Shown here in pieces: positions 1 through 7,338 of a stretch of DNA of 43,192 nucleotides (position 1 is its first letter; every line of letters begins with the position of its first letter). Under the pieces are notes generated by a model that saw only the letters and a program-made list of their open reading frames with translations, was not told the DNA's origin and searched no databases. Origin of the DNA: Acidobacteriota bacterium (GTDB lineage Bacteria > Acidobacteriota > Terriglobia > Bryobacterales > Bryobacteraceae); NCBI GenBank assembly GCA_026394075.1, contig JAPKYX010000045.1, positions 1 to 43,192 of the forward strand. The letters run 5' to 3'. Position numbers and translations under genes: made by a program.

Positions 1-1
1 C

Positions 2-688
2 AAAGCCGACGTTACCGCCGTTGTGGTCTATCAAGCCGCTATGGCGGTACCCGGCCGCGTGATCCCGAATGATCCGGTGATCGAGAAAGCGGTGTTGAAC
101 GGTGAGCAGGTCTTCAGCCGGATCGGTTGCGCCGCCTGCCACACGCCCGCCCTGCCGTTGCAGGCCAAAGCGTTCACTGAGCCCAGCCCCTACAACCCGC
201 CCGGCAATGTCCGGACCGGGGAGATGGCGGAAGTGTCGATGACGCTGAATGATCCAAGACTGCCGGGTCCGCGGTTGACGGCCGACGCGGAAGGGATCAC
301 TTGGGTGCCCGCCTATACCGACATGAAGGTGCACGACATCACGGACGCGACGGACCCGGAGCCGCTCGATATGAACTGGGGTCCGTGGGCGAAGAGTTTC
401 CCGCAAGGCAACCGCAAGTTTTTGACCAAGCGCCTGTGGGGCTTCTACAATGAGCCGCCGTACTTTCACCACGGCCTCTTCGCCACGGCGCGCCAGGCGA
501 TTCTGGCCCACGGCGGCGAAGCGGCGGGCACGCGCCGCAAGTTTCAGAATGCCCCGAAGTATGACCAGGACTCGCTGATTGAGTTCCTGAAAACGCTACA
601 AGTACTGCCTCCGGGCACCAAGGATCTGATTGTCGATGAAAAATTCCAACCAAAGATTTGGCCACCTCGCGAAGCTGCTTCTCAGTAG
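2..688 (+). CDS. Di-heme oxidoreductase (cytochrome c peroxidase-like), 3' part
   Basis: The reading frame is open from the window edge, so the 5' end is missing; a GTG at 23 is probably internal. The visible part contains one c-type heme motif, CAACH, followed by a segment typical of the di-heme oxidoreductase (DUF1111-like) family: a run ending in the motif PYFHHGLFATARQAILAHGG, then a C-terminal helix with LIEFLKTLQVLPPG. Family members are periplasmic proteins with two covalently bound hemes acting as peroxidases or electron-transfer enzymes; the other heme site would lie upstream. The 3' end overlaps the next gene by about 53 bases in another frame, which suggests co-transcription. Family assignment is from motif recognition; the substrate cannot be told. 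Confidence 0.72.
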   Translation, partial: KADVTAVVVYQAAMAVPGRVIPNDPVIEKAVLNGEQVFSRIGCAACHTPALPLQAKAFTEPSPYNPPGNVRTGEMAEVSMTLNDPRLPGPRLTADAEGITWVPAYTDMKVHDITDATDPEPLDMNWGPWAKSFPQGNRKFLTKRLWGFYNEPPYFHHGLFATARQAILAHGGEAAGTRRKFQNAPKYDQDSLIEFLKTLQVLPPGTKDLIVDEKFQPKIWPPREAASQ

Positions 689-1736
689 AGTTCTTCTCAG
701 CAGCGCCGCCGGGTTCAGCTTGCTGGTTTCGCCGTTGGGCGCGGCGGAGCCGGTGGTGCTGGAGGTCTACTCCGATTTCCAGTGCCCGTTCTGCGCGCGT
801 CTGGCGGCACCGATCGAGCAGCTGCGGAAAGCCGCTGGGGACAAAGTGAAGGTGGAGTTTATCCACTCTCCGCTCGACTTTCACAAGGACGCCCCGCTAG
901 CTCATCGCGCCGCCATCGCCGCTGAGCAGCAGGGCAAGTTCTGGGAGATGCACGACCTAATCTTTGCGAACCCCGGTCAACTGAAGCGCGATGGACTGCT
1001 GCTTCACGCCGAGACGCTAGGTCTGGATATCGCGAAGTTCACCGCGGCTCTCGATGCTCCGGCAACCGGGCAGCGCCTTGATGCCGACAAGAAGCGCGGC
1101 GCCGCGAAGGCGGTCAACGGGACCCCGACTATGTTCCTGAATGGCAAGCAGCACGTCGGCGCAAAGTCGTTCCGGGATTTGCGTCAACTGCTGGCTGCCG
1201 ATGCTGGCGTCAAGCTGGGAGGTGAACTGGCGCCAGCAAGTCTCGCCAAGGGACCTGCCAATGCTCCGGTCCGAATCGACCTCTTTCTCGACCTGACGAG
1301 TCCGCTCAGCTTCGCGGCTCTTGATGCGGTTGACGAACTGCTGGCGTTGGAGGACAAGTCTGCCTACGTGGTCTTCCGCAACCTGGCGCTCTCTCCGGCG
1401 GGTGTCGAGATTCACAGCGCCGTTCTGGCCGCCGCGGCGCAGGGCCGCTTGTGGGAGTTCGTCCAGTTGCTCGGCATCCGGCAGGCGCCCGCTGAGCGGA
1501 CCCGGTTGTTGGCGCTGGCGGCGGAGCTCGGGCTAAATGCGGCGCAGTTCAGTGCGGACTTGGATGGCAGGATGTTTGAGCTGACGCTCAGCGATGACCT
1601 GGAAGAAGCAAACCGCCTGGAAATCCGCGGCTCGCCGGCAGTGGTGGTGCAGGGTAAGCGTCTCGATGGCCTGCCTGCTCCCTTTGAGCTGGTAGCTGCA
1701 GTGGCCGCTGCTCATGGCCCTGGGGCGGGGAAGTGA
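636..1736 (+). CDS. Secreted DsbA-like protein with two thioredoxin-fold domains
   Basis: The ATG at 636 gives a 366-aa protein with a signal peptide (hydrophobic core about residues 11-33); a TTG two codons upstream is less likely. Domain 1 (about 40-190) has the DsbA active site CPFC (Cys50, Cys53) and a cis-Pro loop GTPTMFLNG, as in periplasmic thiol-disulfide oxidoreductases. Domain 2 (about 195-360) repeats the fold: FLDLTSPLSFAALDAV occupies the active-site position with no Cys, and GSPAVVVQGK resembles the cis-Pro loop, so this half should be redox-inactive. The gene overlaps the cytochrome gene upstream. A role in disulfide handling or cytochrome maturation is possible but is inference. 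Confidence 0.8.
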   Translation: MKNSNQRFGHLAKLLLSRVLLSSAAGFSLLVSPLGAAEPVVLEVYSDFQCPFCARLAAPIEQLRKAAGDKVKVEFIHSPLDFHKDAPLAHRAAIAAEQQGKFWEMHDLIFANPGQLKRDGLLLHAETLGLDIAKFTAALDAPATGQRLDADKKRGAAKAVNGTPTMFLNGKQHVGAKSFRDLRQLLAADAGVKLGGELAPASLAKGPANAPVRIDLFLDLTSPLSFAALDAVDELLALEDKSAYVVFRNLALSPAGVEIHSAVLAAAAQGRLWEFVQLLGIRQAPAERTRLLALAAELGLNAAQFSADLDGRMFELTLSDDLEEANRLEIRGSPAVVVQGKRLDGLPAPFELVAAVAAAHGPGAGK

Positions 1737-1764
1737 GTCGCTGGCCCAACTGGCGGAATCGACC

Positions 1765-2109
1765 ATGAAATCGGAGATCACCCTCATACCAGACGGTGAC
1801 TATCACGACCGTTATTTGAAGGTGACGGTAAGCCAGCGGCGAGTCCACGTGGATGGCGAGCAGCGGCACCTACCAGACAGAGAATTCATTCTGTTAGCCG
1901 CCTTGATCGCCAATGCGGGCCAAGTGCTCGATCGTGCGATGGTCCTCGAACGTCTCTGGAATGGGGATTTGGGGCCCAAGAGCCGCACGCTAGACGTCCA
2001 CATCCACCGCATCCGCGCGCGTCTTGGGAAGCACGGCCCAAAATACATCGAGACGGTCTTCGGTAAAGGCTACCGCTTCAATCCCCAGTCTGAGGTACCA
2101 CGGGTTTGA
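1765..2109 (+). CDS. Orphan OmpR-type winged-helix protein without receiver domain
   Basis: This 114-aa protein (ATG at 1765; an in-frame ATG at 1714 would add 17 residues and overlap the DsbA-like gene) is almost wholly a Trans_reg_C winged helix. The recognition helix and wing are clear: SRTLDVHIHRIRARLG, then YIETVFGKGYRFNP. No phosphoacceptor receiver domain precedes it, and the N-terminal 20-30 residues are not a known sensor. Family knowledge says such domains bind direct repeats near promoters. It may act as a constitutive or partner-controlled regulator of the preceding genes. A stem-loop just downstream may end its transcript. Confidence 0.78.
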   Translation: MKSEITLIPDGDYHDRYLKVTVSQRRVHVDGEQRHLPDREFILLAALIANAGQVLDRAMVLERLWNGDLGPKSRTLDVHIHRIRARLGKHGPKYIETVFGKGYRFNPQSEVPRV

Positions 2110-2117
2110 AGGGAATG

Positions 2118-2142
2118 TTGCTCCAGAGTCTCCTTGGAGCAA
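2118..2142 (+). terminator. Candidate intrinsic terminator
   Basis: A perfect 8-bp stem (TTGCTCCA / TGGAGCAA) with a 9-base loop lies 9 bases after the winged-helix stop codon and is followed by a weak T-rich stretch (acagtttt). It sits between convergent genes, which fits a terminator, but the U-tract is poor. Confidence 0.4.
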
Positions 2143-2226
2143 ACAGTTTTGAGGAGTACCTAACGCGCGACATCTTTGCTCACCTCCAATGAGATTTGAA
2201 ATTGGCTGAACAAACGAACTTCGAAT

Positions 2227-2811
2227 CTAGCCTGGTAGCGTGCTCGGGGCGTCCGGTGACAAGTACGCTTCAATCCACATCTGAAGTGTTTGATCGTGCC
2301 ACGAAACTCTGCCGATCACGTAGGGCCGCATCTCCTCGTCGTAGCGCTCCTGGAGAACTGATGCCTTGAGGTAGCCGGATCGGGCCAAATGCTCGACGTC
2401 GCCACGGTCGCGTTCAAAGTTGCGTTCGAGCTTCGTCAACGCCAAATCGTGCGGCTCCAGCACAAAGAGGCGAAGATGCCGCCAGCAGTCGGGATAGAGT
2501 GGGCTGAGTCGGGATTCGTAGCTTTCTGGCACGGAGGCGACGGTGACTACGTCGAGATAGATGCCATGCTTGGCGCAAAGTGGCGATTCCTTTCCGGCGT
2601 GTTCCATCAGTTGACTCGCCGTTCCATAAGGGAGCACCGCAATCACGTCAATATCGGCGGTTGCCCGTTCCAACCCGTATGCCTGAACAACAGCAAAACC
2701 GCCCAAACAGTGCAGAGTAGTCTCTTCGGTGAGCCGGTCGTCGAGATCTTTCAGAAACGAGAGCCACGGTTCAACCGGCGCGCCTGACGGGGCTAATTGT
2801 TCATGCAGCAT
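2227..2811 (-). CDS. DUF6036/AbiEii-like nucleotidyltransferase (putative toxin of a TA-like pair)
   Basis: A 194-aa protein with the minimal nucleotidyltransferase signature: GG at residues 37-38, the DID pair (Asp53, Asp55) and a plausible third acidic residue in YLDVV (Asp87). This matches the small NTase family (DUF6036, related to AbiEii/MNT) that often acts with a helix-turn-helix partner. Its ATG lies inside the last codons of the upstream XRE gene (11-base overlap), so the two are translated from one message. Family knowledge suggests nucleotide transfer to an RNA or protein target; whether it is toxic is inference. All catalytic acids appear present. Confidence 0.65.
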   Translation of the reverse strand: MLHEQLAPSGAPVEPWLSFLKDLDDRLTEETTLHCLGGFAVVQAYGLERATADIDVIAVLPYGTASQLMEHAGKESPLCAKHGIYLDVVTVASVPESYESRLSPLYPDCWRHLRLFVLEPHDLALTKLERNFERDRGDVEHLARSGYLKASVLQERYDEEMRPYVIGRVSWHDQTLQMWIEAYLSPDAPSTLPG

Positions 2812-3481
2812 GGGTTAGTTGGTCCGCGGTCAGGGTCGTCAGAAGATTCCAATGTGCCGCCTCGGATGGCCGATGCCTACGCGCCCAGGTTCGTTCCGCG
2901 GCAGACATGGAATCGCGGCACAACGTGCCCTCCACCGCGAGCCGCGACACCTCCAGTTCAGACAGTGCATCGGCGAGCGCAGCATCCGCCTCTGGCTTGG
3001 GCAGCTTCATCGCCAATGAAACCACATAGGCCAGGCGATTCTGCAGATTCCGCAGCTGGCATTGGGCGCGAAGCCAGTCCCAGTCAAGATCGTGAAACAC
3101 GGCCAAGACCCACGGCAGCGCTTCGACGAGGCGCGGGTCGAGATTAGCGTGCGCCAATGCGGCAGCCACGAGGAACGCCGGGTTCATTGGCCTCAAGGTC
3201 TTCTTCAGGTGCGCGAATCCAGGATAGGCTAACGATGCCAGTTGGGCTGCAAGTTCGTGTGGGTCCAGGGGAGCAAGGTGTGGATCAAGCTCGGGCAAGG
3301 GAAGCGCTACGGGCGAGAGCTGAAACTCACGAACCGCGACGAGGACTAGCGCTTCAGGAAGGGGGCGATATCCACTCTCCAACTGGGAGTAGTAGGGTTG
3401 AGACACGCCGAGTCTTGACGCGCCCTCTGCCTGCGTCCACCCACCAACCAGCCGGGCCATCCTAAGTTTCTCCGCCTTCAT
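2801..3481 (-). CDS. XRE-family helix-turn-helix regulator (putative antitoxin/autorepressor)
   Basis: The first 60 residues form an XRE-type HTH: WTQAEGASRLGVSQPYYSQLESG is the helix-turn-helix with its recognition helix. The remaining 165 residues are helical and unassigned (PALVAAALAHANLDPRLVEALPW-like helices), perhaps for dimerisation or partner binding. The gene heads a two-gene operon with the nucleotidyltransferase. A perfect dyad (3491-3509) starts 10 bases upstream of the ATG and overlaps the ribosome-binding region, which fits negative autoregulation as in many toxin-antitoxin operons. No strong Shine-Dalgarno precedes the start. Function as antitoxin is inferred from gene order. 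Confidence 0.7.
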   Translation of the reverse strand: MKAEKLRMARLVGGWTQAEGASRLGVSQPYYSQLESGYRPLPEALVLVAVREFQLSPVALPLPELDPHLAPLDPHELAAQLASLAYPGFAHLKKTLRPMNPAFLVAAALAHANLDPRLVEALPWVLAVFHDLDWDWLRAQCQLRNLQNRLAYVVSLAMKLPKPEADAALADALSELEVSRLAVEGTLCRDSMSAAERTWARRHRPSEAAHWNLLTTLTADQLTHAA

Positions 3482-3490
3482 CTCTATCAG

Positions 3491-3509
3491 TATTGCAGAT
3501 GTTGCAATA
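3491..3509. promoter_or_regulatory. Perfect 19-bp dyad, likely operator of the XRE gene
   Basis: TATTGCA-gatgt-TGCAATA is a perfect 7-bp inverted repeat with a 5-base spacer, immediately upstream of the XRE start codon. Size and symmetry suit a homodimeric XRE repressor. Binding by the adjacent gene product is inference. Confidence 0.55.
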
Positions 3510-3775
3510 TCTTGCCCTTTACCCGCCTCGTCGATCCTCGGCTTCTGTCTTTCGGAGGCAGTTGGACGCTTTAGGCGGTCGAGAATCGCTCACAATCAGC
3601 GGGTGGGTTCTAGCACGGGCCGGGGCGCCAAATTCTTGTCAGCAGCTTTGTCAGCAACTCATCCAATCTCATGCGTAGCAAATCGTTGCTCAGCGTTCGG
3701 CGAGGCCTCAGAAGTGCCTGATTCCGCGCACAATAAGCGAAAATACATTACACATGAGACTTGACAAGGATGGAT

Positions 3776-3819
3776 CCGTAATCAGCAGGTCGCGAGTTCG
3801 GCTGTCGCGGGTGGCTCCA
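3776..3819 (+). pseudogene. tRNA-Thr 3'-end fragment (decayed attachment-site remnant)
   Basis: The stretch resembles the last 44 bases of a tRNA-Thr(CGU): anticodon-loop-like CCGTAATCAG, variable AGGTC, a T-arm GCGAGTTCGGCTGTCGC and an acceptor end GGGTGGCTCCA including encoded CCA. No 5' half (acceptor, D-arm, anticodon 5' stem) precedes it. The T-arm has two apparent changes from the usual sequence (TTCGG for TTCRA, and a G-G pair closing the loop), so it is not a working gene. Tyrosine integrases commonly duplicate exactly this tRNA 3' portion. Confidence 0.55.
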
Positions 3820-4149
3820 GTCGTTTCAATCACTTGCGCTTCGGCGTGCTCTCATGCGTGTCGTTCTGTCCGCGTTATTGTCAGCGAAATGCCTGTTTTT
3901 GCGATTTGCAGCAGAATCAGCGGGTAGAGGGCGGTCGAACAGAATAAATGAGTTACGTTGGCGACCGCTGCCCGCCTCTTCAGGACTCGCCCATTCACTG
4001 CGGACATCCCAATGGTGTTGTGGTCTTCGCCGTGACGGAATCGCCGAGCTGCTTCCAGCGAAGCAGCGTACGTGATCTTGGACTGCCCCCTCAACTGGTA
4101 CTCCTGCAATAGTTCAAGCGGGCACTTGCGCTGTTGTCCTGTAGCCCGT

Positions 4150-4165
4150 GGGACAGCTATGTCCC
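4150..4165. repeat. Short perfect inverted repeat
   Basis: GGGACA-gcta-TGTCCC forms a 6-bp hairpin with a 4-base loop in non-coding sequence. It may be a dispersed palindromic element; no other copy was noticed in the window. Confidence 0.25.
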
Positions 4166-4408
4166 CTGACCCCAGGAGAACGCAGCGTGAGGTGCTTTCT
4201 GATACATACTCGAGCGCCCGTCCGAGGAAGTAAGTTCCGACTAAGGGGGCGTCTTTGGGGCCTCGGTCGCCGGGGGCAGCAGCGGACTTTGTCGTGCAGC
4301 TGTGGACCAATGGAGCAGCGGGTCCGAGACGGTCCGAGTTGGTGAGGACCGTGGTGGTGTCGGACTGGGCCAGGACAGAGCGGCTCATTCCCTGAGACAC
4401 TTGCTTCC

Positions 4409-5404
4409 ATGACCACCTGGTTTGAAACCTTGACCGGTGTTCGCGAAGTATCACCGCACCACGTTCGCGAGAATCTTGTTGTGGGAGGCGAACTTCTCAA
4501 ATCCCGCGCTACAGGGAACCAGTTCGTTCACGGTCGACTGGAAACGCCATCGTTGGCCGAACTGCGAGAACGGGTCCGGTCAAGTGGGCATCGCAAGGGC
4601 AAAATAGCGGTGCGCGAAGTTGTGGCAAACGTCCAAAGCTTGCATTGTGATGAAGCAAACGCGGGATCGCTGTTTCAGGTAGCCTCCCAATTCAACCTGC
4701 TTGAAATGGTCGGTCCGAGTATCACGCCCGAACACGGCGTTGGCATTTACGAGAATGACCGCACCCAAGGTCCCGCGTGTGCAATTGCAGCCGGCGCGGG
4801 GACGATCTATCGAAACTACTTCACCGTTGTGAATGGCCAAACAGGCCAAACAGCGGAACATCAGATCGACTGTCTTGCGGACCTCGGGGCAGCCCTGGGT
4901 AATTCCAGCAACCGTTTGTGGGCGATGACAAACGGGTACGCTCAGGCATCGGCAAGTGGTTTGAACGAGATCTCCCAGCGACTACGCACGTCCCACGAGC
5001 ATCAATTGGACGAACTCAGAAAGCTGCTGAGAATAGGCATCCAATGGAATACCCAAGTGACGCTAAAGGATTGCAGACACCTCGTCTCGCAGGCCTATTG
5101 CTCCGCTCTTCCCGTCGCATACTCAAGGCACCCTTCGCATCTATGGGAGCCATTCGCGAAGCTCGTGTTGGAGGCATCCTACGAGGCAACAATATGTGCG
5201 GGGGTCCTCAATTCGCTCGCTGCAGGAAACCGCACGCTGTTTCTCACACTACTTGGTGGCGGCGCGTTCGGAAACTCAACCGATTGGATAACCGGGGCCA
5301 TCGAGCGTGCGTTGAAACTATATGAGGGTGTTGACCTTGACGTGGCAATCGTAAGCTACAGCTCGTCGAATCAGCGTATTCAGCAGCTCATTGAGCGGTT
5401 ATAG
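4409..5404 (+). CDS. Macrodomain/PARG-like protein (putative ADP-ribose-related)
   Basis: A 331-aa soluble protein. Two conserved-looking blocks stand out: FQVASQFNLLEMVGP near residue 88 and GGGAFGNSTDWI near residue 283, followed by IERALK and a beta strand VAIVSYSS. The glycine-rich GGGAFGN loop plus the early Q-A-S-Q-F-N strand resemble microbial PARG (DUF2263-type) and other macrodomain proteins that bind or cleave ADP-ribose. Between them YENDRTQGPACAIAAGAGTI is another conserved-looking block. No signal peptide or membrane segment is seen, and no good Shine-Dalgarno precedes the ATG. By eye GC is lower than in neighbouring clusters and the gene sits beside an integration scar, so acquisition by transfer is likely. 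Other nucleotide-binding folds remain possible. Confidence 0.45.
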   Translation: MTTWFETLTGVREVSPHHVRENLVVGGELLKSRATGNQFVHGRLETPSLAELRERVRSSGHRKGKIAVREVVANVQSLHCDEANAGSLFQVASQFNLLEMVGPSITPEHGVGIYENDRTQGPACAIAAGAGTIYRNYFTVVNGQTGQTAEHQIDCLADLGAALGNSSNRLWAMTNGYAQASASGLNEISQRLRTSHEHQLDELRKLLRIGIQWNTQVTLKDCRHLVSQAYCSALPVAYSRHPSHLWEPFAKLVLEASYEATICAGVLNSLAAGNRTLFLTLLGGGAFGNSTDWITGAIERALKLYEGVDLDVAIVSYSSSNQRIQQLIERL

Positions 5405-5490
5405 TGGACGACGAGACGGTATCGTGTATCCACCGTGCACATGACCCCCTTTCTCTCGACTAGTCAAAACTAGAATTCTCGGCAGCCGCA

Positions 5491-7338
5491 TCAGGGATTC
5501 CTTCGTACCGACACCACGGTGATGTCATCGGTCTGGCCCCAGGACTGGGCGGCTGTGGCGATCTCTCGGGCTGGCCGATGGCTGATGTTCAGCGTGCGTT
5601 CAAAGCCAAACAACTCCCGTTGGGCGTTCTCGGCTTCGACGACGCCGTCGGAGAGGAGGACGAAGAGCCCTGGCGGGGCCATCACTTCGTCGAAGGTGGC
5701 CTCCGCTACCACGCCGAGCGGGAGGTTGGGTTCCATTGCCACCTCCAGACCGTCACGATAGACCGGGCAGTGGCCGGCGTTGGCGATGGTGGCGGCACCG
5801 TCGGCCTCGAAGATCACACTGCAAGCGGTGACGAAGCCGCCGCCGGTGCGGCCCACGAGTCCGGCATTCAGTGCCTGCAGGACGGCTGCGGCGGAAGTGG
5901 CGGCGGCGGTTCGCAAGATTCCGACCACGACCGAGACCAGCATGGCCGCTCGTAAGCCCTTGCCGCTGACGTCACCCACCACCACCAGCAATCGGCCGCC
6001 GGGAAGCGGATGGACAAAGTAGAAGTCGCCGCCCACCTGGCGCGCGGGCAGATAGGCGCTTTCCACGGCAAAGCCGGCGGTGGCGGTTTCAGCCCCGGGC
6101 AGCAGCAGGTCCTGGACTTGCTTGGCCGCTTCGAGTTCGGCCGCCAGCGTCTGCTTTTCCTGGAGGAGCAAGTAGAGGCGGCGGGCCAAAATGCCGACCA
6201 TGATGCCGCCACTGATTATCTCGCCCACGTTTCGCAGATCCAGCCTGAAGGGATACTGCATGAAATTCCAAGTATTCGATATACCCACTTGAGATGCCGT
6301 TAGCAGCCGCTGGATCACGCTGGCGTAGAAAGCCACTGCTCCCAACGTTGCCAGCAGGTAGCCCGCAAAGAACCACAAGACCCAGACCTCTCCCTTGCGG
6401 CTTCGCCGCCGTGCATCAATGCCGTTTCGAATCAACATCAGCAGATTGGCCAAGCTGAGCGAAACAACAGCGTAGGTCCAAGGGAAAAGTTCCATTCGAC
6501 CCATCGCTACAAACAGAAGGAGTGCCCCCAGCATAGCCAGGTATGGTGCTTGCACCTTCCACGGCAGAGACGGCGAGCCGTTGAAAAAGCGCCAGGCACC
6601 CCACAAGGAGAAGACCATCGCACTCCCTGACAGCAAGGTCCAACCTTGCAGCAGACCCAGCCCGCGATAGGCTTCGAGATCGCCGAAAAGGTAGGAGAGC
6701 AGAATGGCGCCCACCCAGAGCGCTTCGATTCGATCCAGCCTACCCTGCCAAAAGACTAAAGCTAGGAAGACCGTTCCGAAGACGATGATGCTCATGAAAA
6801 TGCTGACGATCGCGTCGCGATAGGCACGCATCAGCGCCAGTTGATGTTCGGCAGCCACAGCGGGCCAGGCACCGAACACGGGCTGGCCGGCGATGCCCGG
6901 GCCGGAGACCGTCCGCTTCACTCGCACGGCGATGTGCAAGATGTCGCCGCCTCGAAGATCCGTGGGTAGCGGCATCGGATCCACCAGGTCCCGCCGCTCG
7001 ACGTACCACTTCTCGAGAGACCCATGCTGGCCGACCTTCTGGCCGTTGACGAAGAACTCGGCGGCCTTCAGCACGCGCGGGATCCACAACCCATAAGGGC
7101 CCGGCACATCCGGCACGCGCACCGTCATCCGGTACCACGCGAAGCCATCCATGTGCGCCAATGCCTGTTCGTCCCCCCACGACGAATCATCAAAGTCTGG
7201 CTGCGCTGCGCGTGGGTCATCGCCCGCCTGTGCCTTCCAGGGCGTGTTGATGTGAAACGCCTGGCCCAGCGGCGATAAGAACTCGTCCGCCCAAAGGACT
7301 CCGGCCAACAACAGGAATCCGGAAATCAAAAGCTTCAT
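5491..7338 (-). CDS. Membrane sensor with SpoIIE/PP2C phosphatase domain (copy 1)
   Basis: The ATG at 7338 gives 615 aa; longer starts lie inside the preceding gene. Order: signal peptide (1-18); periplasmic beta-sandwich (about 25-165, with DDPRAAQPDFDDSSW and FFVNGQKVGQHG, galactose-binding/GH2-like); about seven hydrophobic segments (180-390); a helical linker QEKQTLAAELEAAKQVQDLLLPG; SpoIIE-type PP2C (about 400-615) with GGDFYFVH, GDVSGKGLRAAML, LLSDGVVEAENA and QTDDITVVSV carrying the metal-binding Asp residues. This is the 7TMR-DISM-like architecture with a phosphatase output, expected to dephosphorylate a STAS-type antagonist when a periplasmic ligand binds. Start overlaps the previous stop (ATGA), so translation is coupled. 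It is a close paralogue of the upstream gene. Confidence 0.85.
   Translation of the reverse strand: MKLLISGFLLLAGVLWADEFLSPLGQAFHINTPWKAQAGDDPRAAQPDFDDSSWGDEQALAHMDGFAWYRMTVRVPDVPGPYGLWIPRVLKAAEFFVNGQKVGQHGSLEKWYVERRDLVDPMPLPTDLRGGDILHIAVRVKRTVSGPGIAGQPVFGAWPAVAAEHQLALMRAYRDAIVSIFMSIIVFGTVFLALVFWQGRLDRIEALWVGAILLSYLFGDLEAYRGLGLLQGWTLLSGSAMVFSLWGAWRFFNGSPSLPWKVQAPYLAMLGALLLFVAMGRMELFPWTYAVVSLSLANLLMLIRNGIDARRRSRKGEVWVLWFFAGYLLATLGAVAFYASVIQRLLTASQVGISNTWNFMQYPFRLDLRNVGEIISGGIMVGILARRLYLLLQEKQTLAAELEAAKQVQDLLLPGAETATAGFAVESAYLPARQVGGDFYFVHPLPGGRLLVVVGDVSGKGLRAAMLVSVVVGILRTAAATSAAAVLQALNAGLVGRTGGGFVTACSVIFEADGAATIANAGHCPVYRDGLEVAMEPNLPLGVVAEATFDEVMAPPGLFVLLSDGVVEAENAQRELFGFERTLNISHRPAREIATAAQSWGQTDDITVVSVRRNP

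Larger units (their letters stand above)
3482..4408. other. Gene-poor 927-bp stretch with mobile-element scars
   Basis: No convincing gene is seen on either strand. The stretch holds the XRE dyad (3491-3509), a 9-base direct repeat TTGTCAGCA at 3636-3644 and 3648-3656 (period 12), a decayed tRNA-Thr 3' end (3776-3819) and a short hairpin (4150-4165). A 200-codon open frame on the minus strand (3852-4454) shows no known domain. By eye the base composition looks lower in GC than the flanking clusters. It looks like decayed integrated DNA rather than one promoter region. Confidence 0.5.

Noticed and set aside
3721..3750. Stretch resembling an insertion-sequence end (cacaataagcgaaaat)
   Set aside because: No transposase, partner repeat or target duplication could be found, so the resemblance is not enough.
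3776..3819. Complete tRNA gene
   Set aside because: Only the 3' half is present; no D-arm or 5' acceptor strand upstream.
3852..4454. 200-codon open frame on the minus strand in the gene-poor stretch
   Set aside because: No known motif, no ribosome-binding site, odd residue mix, and it overlaps the start of the macrodomain-like gene.
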